Assembly (NCBI GenBank): GCA_964626015.1
Contig: CAZVCC010000030.1
Location: forward strand, 1 to 38,613
Source of the DNA: CAIKZJ01 sp964626015
GTDB taxonomy: Bacteria; Bacteroidota; Ignavibacteria; Tepidaquicellales; Tepidaquicellaceae
Direction: 5' to 3'
DNA length: 38,613 nt
The translations under genes and the position numbers were made by a program. How positions within the stretch are numbered: position 1 is the stretch's first letter; each line of letters opens with the position of its first letter. The notes below the pieces were generated by a model. It did not search any database, was not told the origin of the DNA, and saw nothing but the letters and a program-made list of their open reading frames with translations. Shown here in pieces: positions 15,696 to 24,031 of the stretch.

Positions 15696-16846
15696 TAGTC
15701 TTTATTCTTTAAATATTCTTTTAAACCATCCGTATAATACTCCCTAAGGCTTTCGCAGCGAATTGAATTTAACATTCCTAAAATTTTATTCAGCATTATT
15801 TGAGGAATTTTCGCCCTGCTGAGAATTCTTCTCTTAAATGGTATAAAGGGAAATAGGGACGCTGAGATATTAATGGATTTGTTACTTAAATACTTTTCCC
15901 AGTTTAAATTAATTTCGGATTCACTCTGGATAATTGTCGACAACCTGTTGATTTCCGTCATAAAATTTAAGTGCTCCATTTGCTTTAGCTCAGAAATACC
16001 AAATGTAGTATAATTTTGCGTAAAAGGGGTAATTTCAAAATCTGTCGTAAGTGAGTTGACATTAATTTTTAACGTCACCAAATATCCAAAGTTCCATTGA
16101 CGGGTTGGTGCAGGAAGGTCAAAGAAAAAGTTTCCTATTCCATAAAATATAGGCTTATTTTGGAATATCTCATATCCTGTAGGATAGTGTGAATGATGAC
16201 AAACAATTGCGTCTACCCCACATTCAATAAAGAATCGTAATACTTTTACCATTTGAGGCGTAGGTAAATGGTAATGCTCCAGTCCCCCATGAAAAATCAT
16301 TAATAGATAGTCAGCTCTGTTCTTTGCAGTTTTGATTTTCTTAACATTGCCAATAATATCTAGTGGATTTGCACCGGCAAAATTTCTACTTGCGATTGAG
16401 AATTCGTTCTCAGTAACATTGATTAGGGCTAATCGAATGCCTTTTACATCTTCATACAAGATCTTTTCTGCTTCTTCAAGATTAGAACCAGCCCCAATAT
16501 GCCGAATACCATTTAAAGTGCATAGTTTAATCGTGTTTTCTAAACCATTTTTTCCATAATCAAGTATATGATTATTAGCCATGCAGGCGATATCAAATCC
16601 CCCATGTTTTATTATTTTTATTGCCTGCGGTAAAGAAGCAAGATTAGGTCCGGTTTTATTAATTGGGTTAAGATAGCTCGTAAGCGGGGATTCTAAATTA
16701 ATCAAGGATAAGTCTTTTAACCTGAGTCTTGCAAGTAAATCATTAAAAACAACCCCATAACCATTTTGTAGAACATATTTAACCGCTTTTTGAGAAGCAT
16801 AAAAATCATCTGCAATATTTACAGTTATGATATCGCTTTTAGTCAT
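15695..16846 (-). CDS. Second CapA-family (PGA_cap) protein
   Basis: A 383-residue paralogue of 8555-9604 with NLESPL (50-55), MANNHILDYG (89-98), FHGGLEHY (185-192) and CHHSHYPTG (216-224). Its first block is VNIADDFYA (9-17) instead of the canonical GD.ML, so one glycine of the metal site loop is replaced while the aspartates remain. The C-terminus has about 100 residues beyond the core that the first CapA lacks in recognisable form. It overlaps the GT4 gene upstream (ATGA, 16843-16846) and the ATP-grasp gene downstream. I infer a role in making an amide-linked substituent or short peptide on the polymer. Confidence 0.83.
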   Translation of the reverse strand: MTKSDIITVNIADDFYASQKAVKYVLQNGYGVVFNDLLARLRLKDLSLINLESPLTSYLNPINKTGPNLASLPQAIKIIKHGGFDIACMANNHILDYGKNGLENTIKLCTLNGIRHIGAGSNLEEAEKILYEDVKGIRLALINVTENEFSIASRNFAGANPLDIIGNVKKIKTAKNRADYLLMIFHGGLEHYHLPTPQMVKVLRFFIECGVDAIVCHHSHYPTGYEIFQNKPIFYGIGNFFFDLPAPTRQWNFGYLVTLKINVNSLTTDFEITPFTQNYTTFGISELKQMEHLNFMTEINRLSTIIQSESEINLNWEKYLSNKSINISASLFPFIPFKRRILSRAKIPQIMLNKILGMLNSIRCESLREYYTDGLKEYLKNKD

Positions 16847-17994
16847 TTGAAAAAAAACTGTTTTAATAATACATTATAAATATTATTGTCGAAATATTTC
16901 TCTGCAATTGCTCTTCCATTTTTCCCAATTTGTAACAGATTGTATTCTCTTTTCGTGATTTTGTATAATTTATCTGCCATCTCTTCAACATTGCCTGGTT
17001 TGACAAGAAAACCATTCAAACCATCTTGAATATATAATCTGTTATCGCTAACATCAGTAACTAAAGTAGCTATTCCCGAAGAAAGATATTCAGCGAGTTT
17101 TGTCGAAAATCCAAATTCTGTTTGTCTGTTTGAACGCCGGGTCATAACCAGCAAGTGATGTTTGGAATATATCTTTAATATTTTGTCGTGAGGTAAATTA
17201 TCATGAAGGTTGACATCATTTTGAAGCCCATTCAAATAAATAAACTCGTTTAAAAGTTTAAGACTTACTTTATCGCCAGCGCCATATAAGTTGAGAACAA
17301 AATATCCCCCTTTAAGTTTAACGATAGTTAATGCTTTTAATAAATCCAGCAGGCCTTCCTTCTTAACAGAAATGCTCCCAGCATAACAGATTAATAAAAC
17401 ATCTGAATTATTATGTTCAAGTGCAATTGGGTAACTAGAGGAAAGATCTGTCAAGACTGGAATTCGAATAACATTTCTGTTGTATTTATTTGAAAAAGAT
17501 TCAATTCCCCTTGAGATTGCTATTACACCGTTATAAAAAGTCAGGATCCTATCGTTCAATAAGGCATTTAAAAATAAAACAGGGAAAAGTAAAATGGCAT
17601 ACACTCCAATAATGCTAAATAAATCCCTGTTTTGATTAAGAATCATTCCCGTTTTTAGTTCGTTCTTCTCACAGAAGATCGGTTCATTCCGAATCATTTT
17701 AACGTAAATTAACGCAATGATATCATTAAAGAGTTTTGTGGAGAAAAAGAGCCAGGTAAATGAAATACTTTTGTATTTTTTATTAAAATTGTAAAAATAT
17801 AAAAGAGTAGAAAACAGATAAAAGACTTTCGTGAAATTTCTAAGGATTCTTTTTCTATTTTTAATCTGGGGTTTACCGATAATATAAATATTTTGTTCAA
17901 CCTCAACAATGTAATCCAGACTCTTGGGAAGCCTAAAGCTACAAAGATATATTATCACATCACCTGTTGATGCTAGTGATTTTGCATAACACAT
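16843..17994 (-). CDS. GT4-family glycosyltransferase; annotated ATG probably not the true start
   Basis: From the ATG at 17994 the protein is 383 residues, with the C-terminal GT-B signature DVLLICYAGSISVKKEGLLDLLKAL, HDNLPHDKILKIYSKHHLLVMTRRSNRQTEFGFSTKLAEYLSSGIATLVTDVSDN. The first beta strand and loop expected of GT4 enzymes are missing from this version but are encoded just upstream in the same frame, reading KTIIILSDQDLHLRAGAAFSRI before MCYAKSL. That extension reaches a stop only at about 18090, and no ATG, GTG or TTG is in it. The first plausible codon is CTG at 18061-18063 (Leu-Lys-Thr-Ile). The start is therefore either CTG or lost by mutation. ATGA overlap with the CapA-like gene downstream. 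Confidence 0.8.
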   Translation of the reverse strand: MCYAKSLASTGDVIIYLCSFRLPKSLDYIVEVEQNIYIIGKPQIKNRKRILRNFTKVFYLFSTLLYFYNFNKKYKSISFTWLFFSTKLFNDIIALIYVKMIRNEPIFCEKNELKTGMILNQNRDLFSIIGVYAILLFPVLFLNALLNDRILTFYNGVIAISRGIESFSNKYNRNVIRIPVLTDLSSSYPIALEHNNSDVLLICYAGSISVKKEGLLDLLKALTIVKLKGGYFVLNLYGAGDKVSLKLLNEFIYLNGLQNDVNLHDNLPHDKILKIYSKHHLLVMTRRSNRQTEFGFSTKLAEYLSSGIATLVTDVSDNRLYIQDGLNGFLVKPGNVEEMADKLYKITKREYNLLQIGKNGRAIAEKYFDNNIYNVLLKQFFFK

Positions 17995-18207
17995 TATTCT
18001 GGAAAATGCAGCACCGGCTCTAAGATGAAGATCTTGGTCAGATAGAATTATAATGGTTTTCAGAGTTACTGCAAATTTATCGGGCTGTTATTAAATAAAT
18101 GAAATATACTATTCCAATGTATTTCTATTTCTTAAATAATTATAAAGTAGAAATTTCAAAATTAAAAGTTATTTAGATTAACGCTTACCAATAAAAGATA
18201 TCGAGAT

Positions 18208-19530
18208 TTAAACCTTTTTTATTACACTAAAAAGTTGTTTCCTAAATTTTTCTCTAATTCTTTCAGGATTAAAGTTATTTTTATAAACAAATTCTGACCT
18301 AGCTTTAAGAAACTTCAGGTAATTTCTATTATTATATAAAAATTTTATCCCGGATATCAAATTTTCTTTTCCCTTTTCTGTTATACAATAAGCAATTTCA
18401 TTGTCTTTTGCGAATTTGACTATTGCTGTCTCTTTAGGAGCATAAATCAAAATTGGTGTTCCGGAATATAAATAATCTATTGCTTTCGTAGGCATAGAAA
18501 ATTTTGTAAATAGAATAGACTGTTTATTGAAATCTAATGGTAATAAAAGCAAGTTATACTGGGACATCTCACTGTGCACTTTTTTATATTCAACCGTTGT
18601 TTTAATTGTAACATTTTTATAATGATTTTTATTCATTTTATCACCATCAGGACTATAAATGTTAAAAAAAATATCATAAGTATTACTAAGTATATTTATT
18701 ACTTCAGAAAACTCCAATAAACTTTTTTGATTGGCAACACCTATTCTGCCAAAATAGGCTATTTTAAAGATGTTTTTGGGAGGGATAATGTTATCAACAC
18801 CTATTTCAAATTCATTTTGATCAACATCGGGTTGAATGATATTATGGTAGGCATACCATTCAGTTCCATAACGTCTAGAATATTCCTCAACCATTGCATC
18901 TGAAATTGCTAAATTTAAGGTTGTTTTTTTAAGCAAAACTTTAAATTTTAAATCTGTATAATAGTTCCAATAAACACCTAATAACCCGCTTCTGTTTAAT
19001 AATTTTGGCCAATCATCCATAATATGAACAACTATAGGTATAGACGTCCTTTTATGAATTTCAAGCATAAAATTGATTAACTCTAAAGATGCTAGATGCG
19101 TGTAAATAATTTCAGGCTTGAATTCTTTGATAAAGAGTAAAAACTTTTTTGAAAGGTATATTTTATTTATTACAAGAAAAAGTCCCAAGTAATTAAGAAT
19201 TGACTTGATAATATTTTTCAATTCTTTTTTAAATAGATGTTTTCTCCTATCGAGATTATTTAATATCTCGGTTTCTCTTATATTCCCACAATTCTTTCTA
19301 ATTCCCGATTCAATATTTTCCTGAAATAAGTTGAACGGCCACTCTTTTTTTGTTTCATCGTTCCCTATAATATAATGCATTCCACAACATTCTTGCGTCA
19401 TGGTTAGATCAGAATTTGCTATTGCGATTTTATCTTTAGGCCAGTTATAAAAAAGATTGGAGAGTGTAATTCCGCTACCGGTGCTTCTGTTAAATGATTG
19501 ACCTATAATTAATACCCTGGGATAACACAT
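18208..19530 (-). CDS. GT4-like glycosyltransferase
   Basis: A 440-residue GT-B protein. N-terminus VLIIGQSFNRSTGSGITLSNLFYNW has the glycine-rich loop. The C-terminal part has NIFKIAYFGRIGVANQKSLLEFSEV, YKKVHSEMSQYNLLLLPLDFNKQSILFTKFSMPTKAIDYLYSGTPILIYAPKETAI, where the donor-site region is a divergent form of EX7E with KFSMPTKAIDYLYSGTPIL. An insert near residues 60-135 is lysine and isoleucine rich with a hydrophobic stretch (ILNYLGLFLVINKIY) that could touch the membrane. Linkage not predictable. A 144-bp AT-rich gap follows downstream before 16843-18063. Confidence 0.75.
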   Translation of the reverse strand: MCYPRVLIIGQSFNRSTGSGITLSNLFYNWPKDKIAIANSDLTMTQECCGMHYIIGNDETKKEWPFNLFQENIESGIRKNCGNIRETEILNNLDRRKHLFKKELKNIIKSILNYLGLFLVINKIYLSKKFLLFIKEFKPEIIYTHLASLELINFMLEIHKRTSIPIVVHIMDDWPKLLNRSGLLGVYWNYYTDLKFKVLLKKTTLNLAISDAMVEEYSRRYGTEWYAYHNIIQPDVDQNEFEIGVDNIIPPKNIFKIAYFGRIGVANQKSLLEFSEVINILSNTYDIFFNIYSPDGDKMNKNHYKNVTIKTTVEYKKVHSEMSQYNLLLLPLDFNKQSILFTKFSMPTKAIDYLYSGTPILIYAPKETAIVKFAKDNEIAYCITEKGKENLISGIKFLYNNRNYLKFLKARSEFVYKNNFNPERIREKFRKQLFSVIKKV

Positions 19531-19575
19531 AATTCGTTTAAAACCTGAACAAAAGGAATTGATTGTTGTGCATTT

Positions 19576-20859
19576 CTAATAATTCTTAGCATTAGTTATA
19601 GTTTTCATCTTGAATATTTCGTTTTTATGAAAGTAAAAATGAAAACCAGGTAAAACAAAAAATAGCATACACCAGTAATCCCATCCAACAATTGTTTTAG
19701 TAATCCCGTAACTTAAACCTGTAATTGAGGAAAGAATAAAATAAAACTTAAATTCATTGTCAATTAATTTTAATGTAATCTTAAAGTAGTAATAAAAAAT
19801 CAAAACAAAGAAAATATAGTTGACACTGCCAAATATTGCAAGTTTATTCATCCAGTATAAATGGCCTCCTTCCTCAACAAATGACAGAGATGCTTTACTG
19901 TATTGACCCAAAATGGGGCTATTAAAAAACGCTTTAAGAAGCATTGGATATCTTTCATATCTTATAATAAATCCTGTGTCAGTTGCCGTCATCCCAAATT
20001 GAAAAAACTTAGACAAATCATTTATTTTTTCGTATGTTGCGCTATCTGGCGAGAAATATCCCGAAACATATTCCAGGAAGTAAATGTAATTGCTTAACGG
20101 TAAAACAAATAGCACCAATAATACAACCGTTACGTATGTCAATGACAACTTGATATTTTTTGAGCCGCCTAGCGAGATTATTAATATTATTGCCGCCGTT
20201 AATATATTAACAAATATTTGCATTCGAACAATAGCTGTGAAGCATATTGCTAAAAAAACAATAAATAACAATCTTGCATATTTATTTTTGGCTTTTCTAA
20301 TTAAATATACTAGAATAGGTATAGGAAATAGCAATGTAGCGGCGAAACTATAACCTCCTCCTCCAAAAGAACGAATATAAATAAGTTCGGCTGATGAGAA
20401 TTCACCGGCAGTCATAATACGAACGTACATCGGATCAATTAATGTTGTATAAATGGTAAAAATTGCTGTGATAGCAGTAAAAGTTAAAGCCCATTTCACA
20501 AGAAAAGTATAGCCTTTATAATCCTTAGTTTGAGAAAAATATGAAAACATTACTACTGGAAAAATAATCCATAAAGCCTCATTGCGAACAACTCTGAGAT
20601 TCCATTCATCAACATTATTCCAAATAACAAATGTAAAAAAGTAAAACAATAACCAATATATGATTACATACAATAAATACTTGTTTAGATAAGTTTTTGG
20701 ATATATAACCAATATGGATAGCATCATCGCTATTCCCCAGTACTCTATTACACCTAGGCCAAAACGAGTATAGTTTTGTGCTAATGGCAAATAAACCATT
20801 AGTATGTACATAAACGCAAATAATTTAATTATAATAGATGGTGAAATTGTCTTCATCAA
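19576..20859 (-). CDS. O-antigen polymerase/ligase-like membrane protein (Wzy/WaaL type)
   Basis: A 427-residue integral membrane protein with about ten hydrophobic segments (first at 9-27, last near 385-405) and a longer polar loop around 260-310 (YVSGYFSPDSATYEKINDLSKFFQFGMTATDTGFIIRYERYPMLLKAFFNSPILGQY). The loop with R-Y-x-x-x, a G-P-type turn and the arrangement of segments fit O-antigen polymerases or ligases, which are poorly conserved. It would join repeat units or transfer the polymer to an acceptor. Its presence beside Wzm/Wzt is unusual. Spacing to the upstream aldolase-like gene is 105 bp. Confidence 0.72.
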   Translation of the reverse strand: MMKTISPSIIIKLFAFMYILMVYLPLAQNYTRFGLGVIEYWGIAMMLSILVIYPKTYLNKYLLYVIIYWLLFYFFTFVIWNNVDEWNLRVVRNEALWIIFPVVMFSYFSQTKDYKGYTFLVKWALTFTAITAIFTIYTTLIDPMYVRIMTAGEFSSAELIYIRSFGGGGYSFAATLLFPIPILVYLIRKAKNKYARLLFIVFLAICFTAIVRMQIFVNILTAAIILIISLGGSKNIKLSLTYVTVVLLVLFVLPLSNYIYFLEYVSGYFSPDSATYEKINDLSKFFQFGMTATDTGFIIRYERYPMLLKAFFNSPILGQYSKASLSFVEEGGHLYWMNKLAIFGSVNYIFFVLIFYYYFKITLKLIDNEFKFYFILSSITGLSYGITKTIVGWDYWCMLFFVLPGFHFYFHKNEIFKMKTITNAKNY

Positions 20860-20964
20860 TCATTTGTTTTTTTGGCAATAATGCTTTGCTTTATGAATTA
20901 TAATTTTATAATAATCGTATTGATTTCTTCTTTTTATAAATATTTTTATTGTTCTTTTTGTTTG

Positions 20965-21798
20965 CTATTTTAATTCGCTCTCATTATTCTTGTTTCGCAT
21001 TCTTTGCGCAATCTGTTTTCTTATTTCCTCTTTTAATTCCAACCTGTTTTTTTCTAACTCTGAGAAACTGCACTTTTTAAGACTTTCCATATAGTTTTGT
21101 ATATTTGCAATTTCCTGTGAAATATCAACTTCTTTTATTATTTCCTCGTAAGTTTCTTTGTAGTTTCTGAAATCACGGTTGATAATTACCATCTCGGAAC
21201 CTAATCTAAAATGTTCAGAAAGTATAAATTTCCCTTTTTCCAACCTGGAAACTCCACCAAATCCAAACTTAATGTTTTCCGCCTTTAATTTTGTCGCCAA
21301 ATATTCAATAATTCCGCCTATTAATGGTTCATACAAAAAATCTAATCCCATTCCTATCGATAAATCATTTAATCCGATGTGAACAGCATCAATGCCTTTA
21401 ACATTGATAATATCGTCCACTCGCACCAATGCCTGGGGTGTTTCAAGAAGTATATATTTCCGTGCTCTGTTTCCTACTGTATTAACAAAAAATTCAACTT
21501 CTTTTGCTGTTTTGAACATAGGAAGCATAATTATATCTGCTTTTCTTTTAAGCACCTCTTCTATTTCTTGTTCAGTACCCTGATTAATGGGGTTTATTCG
21601 CACCAAGCATTTTGATTTTACTAAATTCGATTTAATTTTCTCAACATCTTTAATGTCGTGAGCCGATATCACAGTATTTAAGCCTTTTTGCCGTTCTTTT
21701 TTCCCAATAATCTCAAGATCAACCATAATATCTTCAATACCGCATCTTTCAAAATATTGAGCTATTTTAACATCATTAGTTATTGAAATAAATTCCAT
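20965..21798 (-). CDS. HpcH/HpaI aldolase / citrate-lyase-beta-like protein
   Basis: A 277-residue TIM-barrel protein of the HpcH/HpaI family. Visible blocks are GIEDIMVDLE (20-29), VRINP (91-95), DIIMLPMFKTAKEVEFF, KYILLETPQALVRVDDII (metal-binding Glu in LLET) and IDAVHIGLNDLSIGMGL. Members cleave or form C-C bonds in 2-keto acid or CoA substrates. The last ~50 residues are a charged helix (SELEKNRLELKEEIRKQIAQRMRNKN), not part of the enzyme core. It follows an aminotransferase gene by 3 nt, so it likely acts on the same pathway's keto acid or amino acid. The substrate cannot be named. Confidence 0.78.
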   Translation of the reverse strand: MEFISITNDVKIAQYFERCGIEDIMVDLEIIGKKERQKGLNTVISAHDIKDVEKIKSNLVKSKCLVRINPINQGTEQEIEEVLKRKADIIMLPMFKTAKEVEFFVNTVGNRARKYILLETPQALVRVDDIINVKGIDAVHIGLNDLSIGMGLDFLYEPLIGGIIEYLATKLKAENIKFGFGGVSRLEKGKFILSEHFRLGSEMVIINRDFRNYKETYEEIIKEVDISQEIANIQNYMESLKKCSFSELEKNRLELKEEIRKQIAQRMRNKNNESELK

Positions 21799-21801
21799 TT
21801 T

Positions 21802-22743
21802 TTATTTCCTATAAATAGGTGTTAACCAATCTTTGTATTTCTCCATCTTGCATAGCGCTGTTTGAAAAAATAATTTTTTAAGATTTTTTGTCGTTTTTCC
21901 GACAGTGCCGTCATTTATTTTAATTTTATCAACACTCACAATAGGCAGTATTTCAACCGTTGTTCCTGTAAAAAACAATTCATCAGAAAGGTAAAGTTCG
22001 GTTCTGTCAATTTCTCTTTCTTCAACAATCATATTCATTTCCTTTTTGGCAATTTCAATTATCGTTTCTCTTGTAATACTCTCGAGAATTGAGTTAGTAA
22101 CGGACGGAGTAATTAATTTTCCTTTCTTTACCATAAAAATACATGCACCTGTTCCCTCCGCAATTTTACCGTTTACACCCATAAAAATCGCCATATCATA
22201 ATTATTTCTAATTGCCTCATGATGCGCAAAACGGCTATTAATGTAGTTGGCACCTGCTTTAATTCTGGGGGGGATTGCAGTTTCGTTTATTCTTCCCCAT
22301 GAAACCACACAACAGTTTACACCTGTCTTGTCCTCAAACATCCTGCCTTTCGGCATTGGTAGGATGAATGCACTTATCGGTCCGATTCCGCTCCAGCTCC
22401 CTTCTCCATCCAGAAAAAACCCAATTTTTATATAAATATCTTCACGGTAGTTATTTGCACATATAATTTCCTTTATATATGATAACATATTATCATATGC
22501 ATGATTATTTCCTAATTGAAACCGTAATAATTTTGCCGAATTATAAAGTCTTTCCAAATGATCATTTAACCGAAACGCATAAAGTTGTTTTTTAAAAGCA
22601 CTGTAATAGCAGCGTACACCCTCAAATACATTAATCCCATATTGAGCGGTAGTGGTCATTATGTTAATCTTAGCTTCTGCTTGCGGAATAATTTCTCCCT
22701 TAAACCAGATTAATTTATTAACTATTTGTTTCGGTTTTATCAT
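21802..22743 (-). CDS. Class IV PLP aminotransferase (branched-chain / D-amino-acid type)
   Basis: A 313-residue protein. TTTAQYGINVFEGVRCY (30-46), catalytic lysine K162 in RIKAGANYINS, and GKIAEGTGACIF (192-203) with the conserved glutamate of the cofactor site identify the fold-type IV family of IlvE, D-amino-acid transaminase and PabC. The pattern VFEGVR plus RIKAGANYINS is closest to branched-chain aminotransferases. It overlaps the PLP decarboxylase gene upstream (ATGA, 22740-22743). In this position it more likely supplies or consumes a special amino acid than serves housekeeping valine/leucine synthesis (inference). Confidence 0.82.
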   Translation of the reverse strand: MIKPKQIVNKLIWFKGEIIPQAEAKINIMTTTAQYGINVFEGVRCYYSAFKKQLYAFRLNDHLERLYNSAKLLRFQLGNNHAYDNMLSYIKEIICANNYREDIYIKIGFFLDGEGSWSGIGPISAFILPMPKGRMFEDKTGVNCCVVSWGRINETAIPPRIKAGANYINSRFAHHEAIRNNYDMAIFMGVNGKIAEGTGACIFMVKKGKLITPSVTNSILESITRETIIEIAKKEMNMIVEEREIDRTELYLSDELFFTGTTVEILPIVSVDKIKINDGTVGKTTKNLKKLFFQTALCKMEKYKDWLTPIYRK

Positions 22744-23978
22744 TTATCAAAAGTATAGGTTTGAAAAATGTAGTTAAATGTTTCGGCATTTTTTAAAATT
22801 TTCATCTGTCCGTTGCTGAAGGAAATAATTGGAACATTAGGCATAATAAATGGAGGTTTAAATACTATTGAATACGATCCAACATTGTCGAAAACTAGGT
22901 AATCCCCTATTTTTAATTCGCCTTCATAATTTCTATATAAATAGTCACCTTCCATGCAGGTGTATCCGGAAATATCAATCGATTCGTAATATGTTCTATG
23001 TGCTTTTTCTTTCCCATAAGCTTTAACTGGTAAATTTATCTTCGAAGCCATTGGGTGAAAATTAACTTTTGATCCGGTAACAACAGCAAAATAATTATTT
23101 CTTATTTTTTTGATTTCTATCACTTTGCACACAAATTGCATTGTATCGGCAACCAGGGCGGTTCCTGGCTCTAATATTAATAATGGTTTTTGTTTATCAT
23201 AACGAAATTCTTTTTCAAATTTTGTGGCTATAAGTTTTGCGTAATCCTTATATTCTGCAATATCAACTCCTATTTGACTTTTTAAATGTTCATCAAGTTT
23301 ACCACCTAATCCCCCGCCAATATCAATCCACAAAAGTTGGTCTCCTTTAAATAATTTTCTGTACAGTTTTAGAATCTTGTCAGCTCTTTCCCCAAATAAT
23401 TGTAATTCTCTATTGGGGTAGTGACAATGAAGATTTATTATTCTAATATTTTTAATATTTTTTAATTCCTCAACTAATTTATAAAACTTAGCATCTTCAA
23501 CATCAAAACCAAATCTGGAAACTGATATACCGCTAAATTCAAAATTACAGCGTAACCCTATGTTAAAAATATTTTGTTTGTATTTATTTATTAGCTTTTT
23601 CAAAAGGCTTATTTCGCAATATGAGTCAATATTAACTACACTTCCATTTATTAAGAATTTCTCTAATGCATGTTCCGGTTTATATGGTCCATTTACAATG
23701 ATTTTTTTAGGTTCAACCCCAATTTTTATCGCCAAATCATATTCCATTTCAGAAACTACTTCTGCAAAACCTCCTTTTGATTTTACAACTTTGCATATTT
23801 CTGGTATGTAATTTGTCTTATATGAATAAGCAATTTCTGTATTTGGATAAATTTTCTTGAAAACGTTTCCAAATTCTTTGTAATTTTGGCTAAATTTCTC
23901 AAGATCTAAAATGTACCATGAATCTCCCAATTTATTTTCAATCTGTTGCAATTTTTTATAATTAATCTTATATCTCAT
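22740..23978 (-). CDS. PLP-dependent decarboxylase, Orn/DAP/Arg decarboxylase family 2
   Basis: A 412-residue alanine-racemase-fold decarboxylase. PLP lysine K54 in YSYKTN, phosphate-binding GGGLGG (221-226), EPGTALVAD (270-278), substrate-side CMEGD (341-345) and the C-terminal NVGSYSI are in the usual order. The strand that in diaminopimelate decarboxylase reads H.GS is HCHYPNRE (184-191), so substrate specificity probably differs from LysA. The reaction would be removal of an alpha-carboxyl group from an amino acid, giving an amine. The gene starts a three-gene unit with the aminotransferase and aldolase-like genes and could supply an amine for amide attachment to the polymer (inference). 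Confidence 0.8.
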   Translation of the reverse strand: MRYKINYKKLQQIENKLGDSWYILDLEKFSQNYKEFGNVFKKIYPNTEIAYSYKTNYIPEICKVVKSKGGFAEVVSEMEYDLAIKIGVEPKKIIVNGPYKPEHALEKFLINGSVVNIDSYCEISLLKKLINKYKQNIFNIGLRCNFEFSGISVSRFGFDVEDAKFYKLVEELKNIKNIRIINLHCHYPNRELQLFGERADKILKLYRKLFKGDQLLWIDIGGGLGGKLDEHLKSQIGVDIAEYKDYAKLIATKFEKEFRYDKQKPLLILEPGTALVADTMQFVCKVIEIKKIRNNYFAVVTGSKVNFHPMASKINLPVKAYGKEKAHRTYYESIDISGYTCMEGDYLYRNYEGELKIGDYLVFDNVGSYSIVFKPPFIMPNVPIISFSNGQMKILKNAETFNYIFQTYTFDK

Positions 23979-24031
23979 AATTATATTTAGCTAATCTATT
24001 AGTGATATTTTATTAAAACAATTTTTCAGTA

